A stretch of DNA of 64,000 bases from Zhihengliuella alba (GTDB lineage: Bacteria > Actinomycetota > Actinomycetes > Actinomycetales > Micrococcaceae): the NCBI RefSeq assembly GCF_039538765.1, contig NZ_BAABCJ010000002.1, positions 558,001 through 622,000 on the forward strand, read 5' to 3'. The notes beneath the pieces are model-generated. The model was not told where the DNA came from. It ran no database searches and saw nothing but the letters and a program-made list of their open reading frames with translations. Positions 7,961 through 18,712 of this stretch are shown here, one piece after another; positions within the stretch are counted from its first letter, which is position 1, and every line of letters starts with the position of its first letter. The position numbers and the translations under genes are program-made.

Positions 7961-10327
7961 ATGGCCGGTCGCAAATCTCCCGTATTCGATACCGCTACCA
8001 CCCTGGGCAAAGTCATCGCCTTCTTCGGTGTGAGCGCGATCTGCGGCGTGCTCGCGGCGGGACTCCTGGTTCCCATCGCGTCGCTCGCCGGCTCCAGTGC
8101 CAACGCCAGCATCGAGTTCTTCGAGGAACTCCCGGCGGAGCTGAAGAAGGAGCCGCTCTCGGTCCCGTCGCGGGTCCTCGCCAAGGACGGCACCGAGATC
8201 GCCTCGTTCTACGCGGAGAACCGCAAGCCGGTCTCGGCCGACCAGATCTCGCAGTCCATGAAGGATGCGATCGTCGCGATCGAGGACTACCGGTTCTACG
8301 AGCACGGCGGTGTCGACCTGCGCGGCATGGCCCGCGCCGTCGTGTCCAACCTGACGTCCTCCAGCCAGCAGGGCGCCTCCACGCTGACCATGCAGTACGT
8401 CAACAACGTGCTGATCAACGCGGGCGTGCAGAACGGGGTGGACCGGGACGAGCTGACGATCTCCGGCACCAAGACCTACGGCGACAAGCTCCGCGAGGCC
8501 AAACTCGCCATCGCAGTCGAGAAGGAGATGAGCAAGGAGGAGATCCTCGAGGGCTACCTCAACCTCGTCCTCTTCTCCGGCCGGACGTACGGCGTCGAGG
8601 CCGCCGCCCAGCGGTTCTTCTCCGTCTCCGCCGCCGATCTGTCCATCCCGCAGGCCGCGACGCTGGCCGGCATGGTGCAGATCCCCAACGTCTACAACCC
8701 GGTCGAGAACCCCGAGCTCACCGAGAAGCGCCGCAACACGGTGCTCGGTGCCATGCTGCGCACCGGGAAGATCTCCCAGGAGCAATACGACGAGGCCGTC
8801 GCCACGCCGCTGACCGAGACCCTGAATCCGCAGACGACCAGCTCGGGCTGCATCGCCTCGGAGTCCGCGCCCTACTTCTGCGACTTCGTCACGCACCTGA
8901 TCATGGGCGACCCCGCCTTCGGCGAGACGGGCGAGGACCGGGAACGCCTGCTGTACCGCGGCGGGCTGGAGATCAAGACCACCCTGGACCTCAAGGCGCA
9001 GAAGGCGGCCGCCGAGTCCGCGCAGAAGATCATCCCCGCGGACGACGAGTCCCAGCTCGGCGCCTCCGTGGTGTCCGTGGAGCCAGGGACCGGCAACATC
9101 CTGGCCATGGCCCAGAACAAGAAGTACGCGCCCAACGACGAGGATCCGGCGTACACCGTGATCAACTACAACGTCGGCGGCGAGCACGGCGGGGCCAACG
9201 GCTTCCAGGGCGGCTCCTCGATGAAGCCGTTCACCGCCATCGCCTGGCTGGAGTCGGGCCGCAACATGTGGGACAAGATCGATGCCCGCCGGGACAGCTA
9301 TCCGCAGAGTTACAAGTGGAAGGCCTCCTGCCAGCCCAAGGGGTACGCCGTTGCGACCGGCGGCTGGGATTTCGGCAACGCCAGCCAGGGCTTCAAGAAG
9401 ACGATGACGGTCGACTACGGCCTGAAGTGGTCCGTGAACACGGCCACCGTGGCGGAGGCGGCCAAGCTGGACCTCTGCAAGATCTCCGAAGCGGCCTCGA
9501 AGGTCGGCATCCTCGACTACGCCAACCGTCATCCCGAGACGGGCATGCCGCAGCCCATCGATCCCTCCAACCCGTCCATGGTGCTCGGCACCGCAAACGT
9601 CACGCCGCTGGCGCAGGCGGCCGGCTTCGCGACGTTCGCCAACGATGGCCAGTTCTGCCGCCCCCGCGCCTTCGAGTCCATCACCGACTCGTCGGGGAAC
9701 TCCTACCCGGTCCAGCCCGTGGAGTGCGAGAAGGCGCTCGACGCCAAGGTGGTGCGCAACCTCAACGGCACGCTGACCAAGATCGCCCAGGATCGCGTCG
9801 CCAAGAACAGCAGCATCGACGTTCCCATCGCCGGCAAGACCGGTACGAACAACGAGTCCTCCTCGACGTGGTTCGTCGGCTACTCGACCGGCATCTCCAC
9901 GGCCACCTGGGTGGGCAGCGAGAAGAAGCGCTCCGACTTCGCCTACCCCGCGACCATCAACGGCAAGTACTACGACTACTTCGACTCGGCTCAGTTCGCC
10001 GGCCCGCTGTGGGTGGACTACATGGAGAAGATCGCCGATCAGTTCCCCGCGGAATCGTTCGGACGGCCGGAGTCGAAGCCGTCATCCAAGGACGACGACT
10101 CCGACAGCGACTCGAGCAGCAACTCGAGGGATGACTCCGGGGACGACTCCGAGCAGTCCTCGCAGGAGTCCAATGAGTCCGGCGACTCGAACGAGGACTC
10201 CGGCGACTCCAACGACGACTCCGGCGATTCCGGCGACTCCGGCGATTCGGAGGAGAGCGGGTCGGCCCGCGGCAACGGGAACGGCCGCGGGAACGGCAAT
10301 GGCAACGGCAACGGAGGGAACGGCTAG
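7961..10327 (+). CDS. Class A penicillin-binding protein (transglycosylase/transpeptidase)
   Basis: A 788-residue bifunctional peptidoglycan synthase (PonA type). After a short cytoplasmic end and one transmembrane helix (about residues 15-42) comes a GT51 glycosyltransferase domain with EDYRFYEHGG (catalytic Glu), QGASTLTMQYVNN and KLREAKLAIAVEKE. The transpeptidase domain has SSMKPF (active-site Ser), WSVNTA (SxN) and GKTGTNNESSST (KTG). The last 80 residues are a low-complexity Asp/Ser then Gly/Asn tail encoded by tandem repeats. A metallophosphoesterase gene follows at 2 bases, a pairing common beside ponA in actinobacteria. Confidence 0.95.
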   Translation: MAGRKSPVFDTATTLGKVIAFFGVSAICGVLAAGLLVPIASLAGSSANASIEFFEELPAELKKEPLSVPSRVLAKDGTEIASFYAENRKPVSADQISQSMKDAIVAIEDYRFYEHGGVDLRGMARAVVSNLTSSSQQGASTLTMQYVNNVLINAGVQNGVDRDELTISGTKTYGDKLREAKLAIAVEKEMSKEEILEGYLNLVLFSGRTYGVEAAAQRFFSVSAADLSIPQAATLAGMVQIPNVYNPVENPELTEKRRNTVLGAMLRTGKISQEQYDEAVATPLTETLNPQTTSSGCIASESAPYFCDFVTHLIMGDPAFGETGEDRERLLYRGGLEIKTTLDLKAQKAAAESAQKIIPADDESQLGASVVSVEPGTGNILAMAQNKKYAPNDEDPAYTVINYNVGGEHGGANGFQGGSSMKPFTAIAWLESGRNMWDKIDARRDSYPQSYKWKASCQPKGYAVATGGWDFGNASQGFKKTMTVDYGLKWSVNTATVAEAAKLDLCKISEAASKVGILDYANRHPETGMPQPIDPSNPSMVLGTANVTPLAQAAGFATFANDGQFCRPRAFESITDSSGNSYPVQPVECEKALDAKVVRNLNGTLTKIAQDRVAKNSSIDVPIAGKTGTNNESSSTWFVGYSTGISTATWVGSEKKRSDFAYPATINGKYYDYFDSAQFAGPLWVDYMEKIADQFPAESFGRPESKPSSKDDDSDSDSSSNSRDDSGDDSEQSSQESNESGDSNEDSGDSNDDSGDSGDSGDSEESGSARGNGNGRGNGNGNGNGGNG
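10178..10246. repeat. Tandem repeats in the penicillin-binding-protein tail
   Basis: Two 21-base units (10178-10198 and 10199-10219) are followed by three 9-base units TCCGGCGAT/C. They are in frame and encode the GDS-type tail. Confidence 0.8.
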
Positions 10328-10329
10328 GC

Positions 10330-11280
10330 ATGCATGAGGCGCTCGCGCAGCCGCTGCGGCGGACCGCACTGACCGTCGGCGCTGCCGCGGCTGCCGGCGG
10401 CGCAGCGCTGGCCTACGGCCTGTGGGAGCGCCAGCAGTTCACGGTCCGGCACGAGTCCGTCCCGGTTCTGCCGCCCGGCTCGTCCCCGGTGAAGATCCTT
10501 CACCTCTCGGACATCCATATGCTGCCCGGGCAGCGGCGCAAGCAGGACTGGCTGCGCTCCCTGGCCCGCTGGGAGCCGCACCTGGTGGTCAACACCGGCG
10601 ACAATCTGGGCCACCGGGACGCCGTGGACCCGCTCCTGCACGCCCTCGGGCCACTGATGGAATTCCCCGGCGTCTACGTCCCCGGCTCCAACTGCTACTT
10701 CGCGCCGAAGATGAAGAACCCGCTCGGCTACCTCACGGCCGCGGCGAGTCCGAGCCCCACCGGCGGCCGCAAGCCCGCGACCAAGGAGCTGGACTGGCGG
10801 CGCATGCACGCCGGATTCGGCGCCGCCGGCTGGATCAACCTCTCCAACCGGCACCAGTCTCTGCCGATGGGGCGGCTGCGCCTCGACTTCACCGGCGTCG
10901 ACGATCCGCATCTGGAGTACGACTCCTTCGCCGGATGGCCCAACGGCTCGGCCAGCGGAGGGGCCGCTCCCCACGTGCGCATCGCCCTCGCGCACGCCCC
11001 CTACCAACGGGTCCTGGACCAGTTCACGGACGCGGGCGCGGACATCATCTTCGCCGGGCACACGCACGGCGGGCAGGTCTGCGTCCCCGGCTACGGTGCC
11101 CTGGTGAGCAACTGCGATCTGCCGACGTGGCGGGCCAGCGGGCTCACGATGTGGGAGCACAACGGACGAGAGGTGCCCCTCGAGGTCTCCGCCGGAATCG
11201 GCACCTCCCGCTTCGCGCCCTTCCGCATCGCCTGCCGCCCGGAGGCCGTGCTCCTGAGCCTGACGGCCCGCGAGAACTAG
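10330..11280 (+). CDS. Metallophosphoesterase (calcineurin-like)
   Basis: A 316-residue calcineurin-like phosphoesterase with an N-terminal hydrophobic segment (AAAAGGAALAYGLW) that may anchor it outside the membrane. Metal-binding motifs are HLSDIHM (D-x-H), NTGDN (GD), and GHTHGGQVCVPGYG (GHTH) near the end. The usual GNH(D/E) motif is replaced by GSNCYFAPKMKNPLGYL, so the residue that normally follows Asn differs. It starts 2 bases after the penicillin-binding-protein gene and is likely cotranscribed. Substrate is not known for this subgroup. Confidence 0.88.
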   Translation: MHEALAQPLRRTALTVGAAAAAGGAALAYGLWERQQFTVRHESVPVLPPGSSPVKILHLSDIHMLPGQRRKQDWLRSLARWEPHLVVNTGDNLGHRDAVDPLLHALGPLMEFPGVYVPGSNCYFAPKMKNPLGYLTAAASPSPTGGRKPATKELDWRRMHAGFGAAGWINLSNRHQSLPMGRLRLDFTGVDDPHLEYDSFAGWPNGSASGGAAPHVRIALAHAPYQRVLDQFTDAGADIIFAGHTHGGQVCVPGYGALVSNCDLPTWRASGLTMWEHNGREVPLEVSAGIGTSRFAPFRIACRPEAVLLSLTAREN

Positions 11281-11332
11281 CCCACAGGGTGCTGCTCCCC
11301 CGGAGAACCCCACTCTCGACGTGAAACATGTG

Positions 11333-11360
11333 TTGCGCAGCGCCCCCGGCGTGGCAGACT
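11333..11360 (+). promoter_or_regulatory. Possible promoter of the ABC exporter operon
   Basis: TTGCGC (11333-11338) and CAGACT (11355-11360) are separated by 16 bases in the 156-base gap before the exporter genes. The match is moderate. Nothing else is recognised in this gap. Confidence 0.3.
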
Positions 11361-11436
11361 AGTTGAGGGCTGCCAACCACTAGCGCCATCGTGGGCGGCC
11401 CCTCCCGACCCTTCGACCCGATCGAGGCCTCCCCCA

Positions 11437-13317
11437 GTGGTGCAGCACCAGCAGAGCGGTCACGGGACTTCGGCGCACCAGCCGACCCTCCTGCAGACGT
11501 ACGGCCGACTCATCCCGCATCTGAAGCCGATCCTGCCGCGGCTGATCCTCGGCCTGCTCGCAGCCATGGGCGCCGGAATCGTCGCGCTGACCATTCCCCA
11601 GGTCCTCCGGGTCCTGGTCAACACCATCGTGGCGGACGAGGGGACCGCGCGCGCCGTGTGGATGGGCGTCGGCGTCGTCGCCCTCCTGGGCCTGGCCGAG
11701 GCCGGCCTGATCCTCGCGCGCCGCATCTTCGTCATCTCCCCCACCGCGGGCATCGAGACCGGTCTGCGCGTCAACCTCTTCCGGCACCTCCAGAGCCTCC
11801 AGGTGGCGTTCCACGACCGCTGGGGCTCCGGCCAGCTGCTCTCGCGCTCCATGGGGGACCTCTCGCTGCTGCGGCGCTGGCTCGCGTTCGGCTCGATCAT
11901 GCTGGTGGTGTCCTCGGTGACCGTGCTGGTCGGCCTGGTCTTCATGTTCGCCTCCAGCTGGCTCCTCGGCCTCATCTACCTCGCCGGCGCCATCCCCATC
12001 ACCATCAACGCGTTCCGCTTCCGCAGCGTGTTCCACGCGGCCAGCCGCCTCAGCCAGGACCGCGCCGGCGACCTGGCCACCACCGTCGAGGAGTCCATCC
12101 ACGGCATCCGCGTCATCAAGGCGTTCGGCCGCGGCCGGGAGGCCCTGGACGGCTTCCGCGAGCAGGCGCAGAAGCTCCGCGAGACGGAGATCAGCAAGGC
12201 CAGGTCCCTCGCGGGCTTCCTCATGCTCGTGGTCGCCGTTCCCGAGATCACCCTCGGGCTGGGCCTGACGGTCGGTCTGGGGCTCACGGCCACGGACCGC
12301 CTCACCGTCGGCGAGCTCGTGGCCTTCTTCGCCACGGCGGCCGTGCTCGCCGTCCACGTCGAGGGCATCGGCATGCTCCTGGGCATGACCCTGACCACCA
12401 AGACCGCGCTGGACCGTCACTACGAGGTCATCGACACCCCCGTCACCATCGCGTCCCCCGCCGACCCCGAGCAGCCCACGGACCCCCGCGGCCACCTGGA
12501 GCTCCGGGGCGTCCGATTCTCCTACCCGGATACCCCGCCGGGAACGCGGCCGGTGATCGACGGCGTCGACCTGGAGGTCGTCCCCGGCGAGACGATGGCG
12601 CTGGTGGGCGCCACCGGGTCCGGCAAGTCCACGCTCCTGGCCCTGGTGCCACGGCTCTACGAGGCGACGGAGGGCGCCGTCGTCCTGGACGGTGTGGACG
12701 TCCGCCGGTACGACGTCGAGGCGCTGCGCACCGCTGTGGCCGTCGCGTTCGAGGACACGATCCTGTTCTCGCTCTCCGTCCGCGAGAACGTGCTGCTCGG
12801 CGCCCGGCCGCGACCGGGCCAGAGCAGGGACGAGCTGCTGGCCGAGGCCCTGGACGTGGCGCAGGCACAGTTCGTCCACGACCTGCCCGACGGCGTCGAG
12901 ACCGTGATCGGCGAGGAGGGGCTCTCGCTCTCCGGCGGCCAGCGGCAGCGGCTGTCGCTGGCGCGGGCCATCGCCGCCAACCCCAGACTGCTCGTCCTCG
13001 ACGACCCGCTCTCCGCCCTCGACGTCCGCACGGAGGAGGCTGTGACGGCCCGCCTCCGGCGCGTCCTGCACGGGACCAGCACCCTGATCGTGGCCCACCG
13101 CCCGTCCACCGTGATGCTCGCCGACCGCGTGGCCGTGCTGCGCCACGGGCGCATCGAGGACGTGGGCACGCACGCGGAGCTGCTCGCCCGCAGCGAGCAC
13201 TACCGGCACATCATCACCAGCCTGGACGAGCCCCCGACCGTGGAGGACGTCCTGTCGCACGATCCGGACGACGATGCCCCCGCCTCGGCGTCCACGACGA
13301 AGGGAGGGCGGGCATGA
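11437..13317 (+). CDS. ABC exporter half-transporter, subunit 1 (degenerate Walker B)
   Basis: A 626-residue fused transmembrane/ATPase half-transporter. Six helices occupy roughly residues 30-330. The nucleotide-binding domain has Walker A GATGSGKST, a canonical LSLSGGQRQRLSLARAI signature, and Walker B LLVLDDPLSALD with Asp where the catalytic Glu normally stands. The partner encoded next has the complementary pattern, so this is a heterodimeric multidrug- or lipid-type exporter. The first possible start is GTG at 11437 and no convincing ribosome site is seen, so the N-terminus is uncertain. It overlaps subunit 2 by 4 bases (ATGA). Confidence 0.9.
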   Translation: MVQHQQSGHGTSAHQPTLLQTYGRLIPHLKPILPRLILGLLAAMGAGIVALTIPQVLRVLVNTIVADEGTARAVWMGVGVVALLGLAEAGLILARRIFVISPTAGIETGLRVNLFRHLQSLQVAFHDRWGSGQLLSRSMGDLSLLRRWLAFGSIMLVVSSVTVLVGLVFMFASSWLLGLIYLAGAIPITINAFRFRSVFHAASRLSQDRAGDLATTVEESIHGIRVIKAFGRGREALDGFREQAQKLRETEISKARSLAGFLMLVVAVPEITLGLGLTVGLGLTATDRLTVGELVAFFATAAVLAVHVEGIGMLLGMTLTTKTALDRHYEVIDTPVTIASPADPEQPTDPRGHLELRGVRFSYPDTPPGTRPVIDGVDLEVVPGETMALVGATGSGKSTLLALVPRLYEATEGAVVLDGVDVRRYDVEALRTAVAVAFEDTILFSLSVRENVLLGARPRPGQSRDELLAEALDVAQAQFVHDLPDGVETVIGEEGLSLSGGQRQRLSLARAIAANPRLLVLDDPLSALDVRTEEAVTARLRRVLHGTSTLIVAHRPSTVMLADRVAVLRHGRIEDVGTHAELLARSEHYRHIITSLDEPPTVEDVLSHDPDDDAPASASTTKGGRA

Positions 13318-15122
13318 GCCAGCTCGGCGGCGTCGCCCACGACGACCACATCCGCTTGTCCGCCGAGGACCGGCGCCACGTCAGGCGTCGCTCCTGGGTC
13401 CTCCTGAAATCACTCGCCGGCCCCCTGAAGCTCAAGCTCGCCCTCACCGCCCTGCTGGTGCTGGTCTCCAACGCGGCGAGGGCCTCGTTCCCGCTGCTCA
13501 TCGCGTGGGCGATCGACTGGGCGCTGCCACGCGTCCGGGAGGGCGAGTGGTCCGCGCTCGGCGTCGCCGGCGGACTCTACGTCCTGGCCGCGCTCACGGC
13601 CGGCGGGCTCCTGGGCTGGTACACGCTGTGCACGGCGCAGGTCAGCCAGGCGATGCTGCTGGACCTGCGCCTGCGGGTCTTCCGGCACACCCAGCGGCTG
13701 AGCCTGGAGTTCCACGAGAAGTACACCTCCGGGCGCGTCATCTCCCGGCAGACCTCCGACCTCGAGACGCTGCGCGAGCTGCTGGACCAGGGCGTCTCGC
13801 AGCTGGTCTCCAGCTCCGTGTTCATCGTCTTCACGGCTGCCAGCGTCTTCATCCTCGACTGGCGCTCCGGTCTGGTGGTGCTCGGGGCGGCGGTGCCGAT
13901 CGGCATCATCTTCCGCTGGTACCAGACCCGCTCGGAGACGGTGTACCGCGAGTCCCGTGTGGTCTCGGCGCGCGTCATCACCTCTTTCGTGGAGACCATG
14001 ACCGGCATCCGGGCCGTCAAGGCGTTCCGGCGCGAGGCCGCCGGCGACGCCGCCTACACGGCGGTCGCGAACGAGTACAAGGACAACACCCTCCGGACGA
14101 TCTCGCTCTTCGGCGTCCTGCAGCCGACGCTCCTGCTGATCGGGAACCTGACCGTGGCGGCGGTCCTGCTGACCGGCGGCTTCCGGGTCCTCGGCGGCGG
14201 CCTCGCGGTCGGCACGCTGGTCGCGCTGCTGCTCGCCTCCAAGCGCGTGTTCCAGCCGGTGGAGCAGATCGCGATGTTCTACAACTCCCTGCAGGCGGCC
14301 ACGGCCGCGCTCGAGAAGGTCTCCGGCCTGCTCGAGGAGGAGCCCAGCGTCGTCGAGCCGGCCGACCCCGTGCCGCTCCCGCAGGCCGAGGGACGCATCG
14401 AGTTCCGCGACGCGGTCTTCGGCTACGGCGCCGGGCCGGTGGTGATGGACCGGTTCGACCTGACGATCGAACCGGGGCAGACCGTCGCCGTGGTGGGACA
14501 GACGGGGGCCGGCAAGTCGACGCTGGCGAAGCTCATCGCCCGGTTCTACGACCTCAGCGCCGGCTCCCTCACGCTCGACGGCGTCGAGATCAAGGACCTC
14601 GCGAGCGAGGACCTGCGCCGCGCCGTCGTCATGGTGACGCAGGAGGCGTTCCTGTTCTCCGGCTCGGTGGCGGACAACATCGCCCTCGGCCGGCCCGGAG
14701 CGAGCCGGGAGGAGGTGGTCCTCGCGGCTCGGGCGGTGGGCGCGCACGAGTTCATCGAGTCGCTGCCGGAGGGCTACGACACCGACGTGAACAAACGCGG
14801 CGGGCGCGTCTCCGCCGGCCAGCGCCAGCTGATCTCCTTCGCGCGGGCCTTCCTCGCCGATCCGCGCGTGCTGATCCTCGACGAGGCCACCAGCTCGCTG
14901 GACCTGCCGAGCGAGCGACTGGTGCAGGAGGCGCTGAACCGCCTGCTCGGCGAGCGGACCGCGCTGATCATCGCGCACCGGTTGTCCACCGTGGAGATCG
15001 CCGACCGGGTGCTGGTGGTCCACGACGGCCGGATCGTCGAGGACGGCAGCCCGGCCGAGCTCATCGAGTCCGGCGGACGCTTCGCGGCCCTGCACCGGGC
15101 CTGGCGGGACAGCCTGGTCTGA
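13314..15122 (+). CDS. ABC exporter half-transporter, subunit 2 (degenerate signature)
   Basis: A 602-residue half-transporter with six helices (residues 35-320) and an ATPase domain. Walker A is GQTGAGKST and Walker B is VLILDEATSSLD with the catalytic Glu. The signature is VSAGQRQLISFARAFL instead of LSGGQ. Combined with subunit 1, one ATP site would be fully canonical and the other doubly degenerate, as in TM287/288-type heterodimers. The ATG at 13314 overlaps the stop of subunit 1 and follows GGGAGGG. Cargo is unknown. It converges on purC with a 7-base gap. Confidence 0.92.
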   Translation: MSQLGGVAHDDHIRLSAEDRRHVRRRSWVLLKSLAGPLKLKLALTALLVLVSNAARASFPLLIAWAIDWALPRVREGEWSALGVAGGLYVLAALTAGGLLGWYTLCTAQVSQAMLLDLRLRVFRHTQRLSLEFHEKYTSGRVISRQTSDLETLRELLDQGVSQLVSSSVFIVFTAASVFILDWRSGLVVLGAAVPIGIIFRWYQTRSETVYRESRVVSARVITSFVETMTGIRAVKAFRREAAGDAAYTAVANEYKDNTLRTISLFGVLQPTLLLIGNLTVAAVLLTGGFRVLGGGLAVGTLVALLLASKRVFQPVEQIAMFYNSLQAATAALEKVSGLLEEEPSVVEPADPVPLPQAEGRIEFRDAVFGYGAGPVVMDRFDLTIEPGQTVAVVGQTGAGKSTLAKLIARFYDLSAGSLTLDGVEIKDLASEDLRRAVVMVTQEAFLFSGSVADNIALGRPGASREEVVLAARAVGAHEFIESLPEGYDTDVNKRGGRVSAGQRQLISFARAFLADPRVLILDEATSSLDLPSERLVQEALNRLLGERTALIIAHRLSTVEIADRVLVVHDGRIVEDGSPAELIESGGRFAALHRAWRDSLV

Positions 15123-15129
15123 GCCCGCC

Positions 15130-16025
15130 TCAGGCGGAGAAGACGGTGCCGGTGAGCCGTTCGTACGCCTCGATGTAGCGGGCGCGCGTCTTCTCGACGA
15201 TGTCGTTCGGAAGCTCCGGCGGCTCCTGGCCGCTGCTGCGGTCCCAGCCGGACTCCGCACTGGTCAGCCAGTCGCGCACGAACTGCTTGTCGAACGAGGG
15301 CTGGGAGCGTCCCGGCTCGTAGGTCTCCGCGTCCCAGAAGCGGGAGGAGTCAGGCGTCAGGACCTCGTCGCCGAGCGTGATGGCCCCGCTGACCGGATCC
15401 AGACCGAACTCCACCTTGGTGTCGGCGAGGACGATGCCGCGTTCCCGGGCGATGCGCTCCGCCGTCGTGTACACGTCCAGCGTCAGGCGCCGCAGCTCGG
15501 CGGCCACCTCCACGCCGACGCGCTCGACCGTCTGCTCGTACGTGATGTTCTCGTCGTGCTCGCCGACGTCCGCCTTCGCGCTCGGGGTGAAGATCGCCGG
15601 CTCGAGCTTCGAGCCGTCCACGAGCCCCTCCGGCAGCGGCAGGGAGCAGACCGTGCGGGACTGCCGGTACTCGGCCAGGCCCGAGCCGGTGAGGTAGCCC
15701 CGGGCGATGCACTCGATGGGGTACATGTCCAGCTTGCGGCAGACCATGGCCCGCCCCGCGACCTCGGCCGGCACGTCGGTGGAGACCACGTGGTTCGGGA
15801 CGTCGAGCTGCTCGAACCACCACAGGCTCAACTGGGTCAGGACCTTGCCCTTGTCCGGGATCTCGGAGGCGAGGACGAAGTCGTAGGCGCTGATCCGGTC
15901 GCTCGCGACCACCAGGACCCGGTCGGTGACCGCGTCGTCGGCGGGCACGTACAGGTCCCGCACCTTTCCCGAGTAGACGTGCGTCCAGCCCTCCAGGGCC
16001 GGGGCGTCTGCGGCGAAGCCGGCCA

Positions 16026-16026
<1 letters not shown>
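15130..16026 (-). CDS. purC: Phosphoribosylaminoimidazole-succinocarboxamide synthase
   Basis: A 298-residue SAICAR synthetase that joins aspartate to CAIR in purine synthesis. Motifs include VYSGKVRDLY at the start (ATP-binding loop), SDRISAYDFVL, PIECIARGYLTGSGLAEY and LADTKVEFGLD. The ATG at 16026 shares one base with the purD stop, so purD and purC are translationally coupled; the open frame upstream of 16026 is antisense to purD and is ignored. Confidence 0.96.
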
Positions 16027-17387
<1,361 letters not shown>

Positions 17388-17395
17388 GCTGGCCA

Positions 17396-17401
17396 AGCCT
17401 A
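17396..17401 (-). promoter_or_regulatory. Leaderless -10 box of purD-purC
   Basis: TAGGCT on the minus strand ends 8 bases before the GTG start of purD, with no ribosome site between. Confidence 0.45.
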
Positions 17402-17523
17402 CCGGTCGCCGGCAGCCCCGGGGCAGCCGGTCACGGGCGCATGACGCGGGCAGCACCCGGGCGCGCACCGACGCGCGCACCGACGCGTCCCGCACGGCCC
17501 CGGCCGTCGGCCACAATAGTGGC

Positions 17524-18675
17524 ATGGCCGAACAGCAGAGCACCCCCAGCAGCGCCCCCGCCCCTACCGGCTCTCCCGCCCCCGCGGGCACCGCCGAGGC
17601 AGGCGGAATCGAGACGGGCGGCCCGGCGCCGTCGTCCGCGCGGGTCGGCGGGACCTTCACGGTGGACGACGCCGTCGAGCTCGCCGTCGTGGACCGCAAC
17701 GGGTTCGTCGAGTCCCGCCACATCGGCTCGGCCGTCGTGGTCGGCCCGGACGGCGAGGTGGAGCTGCAGGTCGGCGACATCGAGGCCCCGGTGTTCCCGC
17801 GGTCCTCGCTCAAGCCGTTCCAGGCCATCGCTGCGATGCAGGCCGGCGCGCCGCTGGTCGGCGAGCAGGTCGCCCTCGCGTGCGCCAGCCACGTCGGCAG
17901 CCGCGAGCACATGGAGCTGGCCGCCGCCATGCTCGCCAAGGCCGGCCTGAGCGAGGACGACCTCCGCTGCCCCACCGCGTGGCCGCAGGACGGCCCCGCC
18001 CGCACGGCCCTGACCCGCGGCGAGCTGGAGATCGGCGGGCGCACGCTGGCGGCGGAGAAGTCACGGCTCGCCTTCAACTGCTCGGGCAAGCACGCCGCAT
18101 TCCTGTGGGCCTGCGTGGAGAACGGCTGGGACCTGGAGACGTACCTGGACGCCGACCACCCGCTGCAGCGCCATGTGGTCGAGGTCGTCGAGGAGTTCGC
18201 CGGCGAGCGGATCGCGCACCTGGCCGTGGACGGCTGCGGCGCCCCGGTGCCCGCCTTCTCGCTGCGCGGCCTGGCCCGTGCCGTGGGCCGGCTGGCGGCG
18301 GCTCCCTCGAACAAGAACGCCAATGCCCGCGCCGCCACCGTGGCCACCGCCATGCTCGACTACCCGTGGGCCGTCCACGGCGAAGGCGAGGACAACACGG
18401 TGGTGATGGAGGACCTCGGCATCATCTGCAAGCTCGGGGCGGAGGGCGTGCTCGTGCTCGGCGCCCCCGACGGGACGGCCTGCGCGGTGAAGATCCTCGA
18501 CGGCAACGGCCGCGCCGCGACGCTCGTGGGCCTGACGCTGATGGCCGCCGCCGGCGCCGTGCAGCCGGAGCAGCTCGGCCCCGTGCTGGAGAAGACCACC
18601 CGCCCCATCCTGGGCGGCGGGGAGCCGGTCGGCCGGATCCGCCTGGCCGCGCCGGTCCTGGCGCTCCTGGACTGA
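17524..18675 (+). CDS. Asparaginase family protein
   Basis: A 383-residue protein of the bacterial L-asparaginase II type (Pfam Asparaginase_II), a family distinct from E. coli AnsA/AnsB. It opens with a Pro/Ala/Ser-rich stretch of about 40 residues, then VELAVVDRNGFVESRH, the FPRSSLKPFQA motif near residue 95, CSGKHAAFLWAC near 180 and VDGCGAPVPAFSL near 236, all characteristic. ATG at 17524 is preceded by CACAAT at 6 bases. The frame is open to 17032, but that part is antisense to purD. It is followed by the sterol-carrier-family gene at 37 bases. Confidence 0.88.
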   Translation: MAEQQSTPSSAPAPTGSPAPAGTAEAGGIETGGPAPSSARVGGTFTVDDAVELAVVDRNGFVESRHIGSAVVVGPDGEVELQVGDIEAPVFPRSSLKPFQAIAAMQAGAPLVGEQVALACASHVGSREHMELAAAMLAKAGLSEDDLRCPTAWPQDGPARTALTRGELEIGGRTLAAEKSRLAFNCSGKHAAFLWACVENGWDLETYLDADHPLQRHVVEVVEEFAGERIAHLAVDGCGAPVPAFSLRGLARAVGRLAAAPSNKNANARAATVATAMLDYPWAVHGEGEDNTVVMEDLGIICKLGAEGVLVLGAPDGTACAVKILDGNGRAATLVGLTLMAAAGAVQPEQLGPVLEKTTRPILGGGEPVGRIRLAAPVLALLD

Positions 18676-18712
18676 GCGAACCGTGCAGACGAACGGATCG
18701 GTGGGCTGACGC

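Noticed and set aside
11391..15122. One continuous plus-strand frame of 1243 codons across both ABC transporter genes.
   Set aside because: The first 640 codons are a shadow of subunit 1 in another frame, rich in Arg/Pro/Gly with no domain; only the part from 13314 is the real subunit 2.
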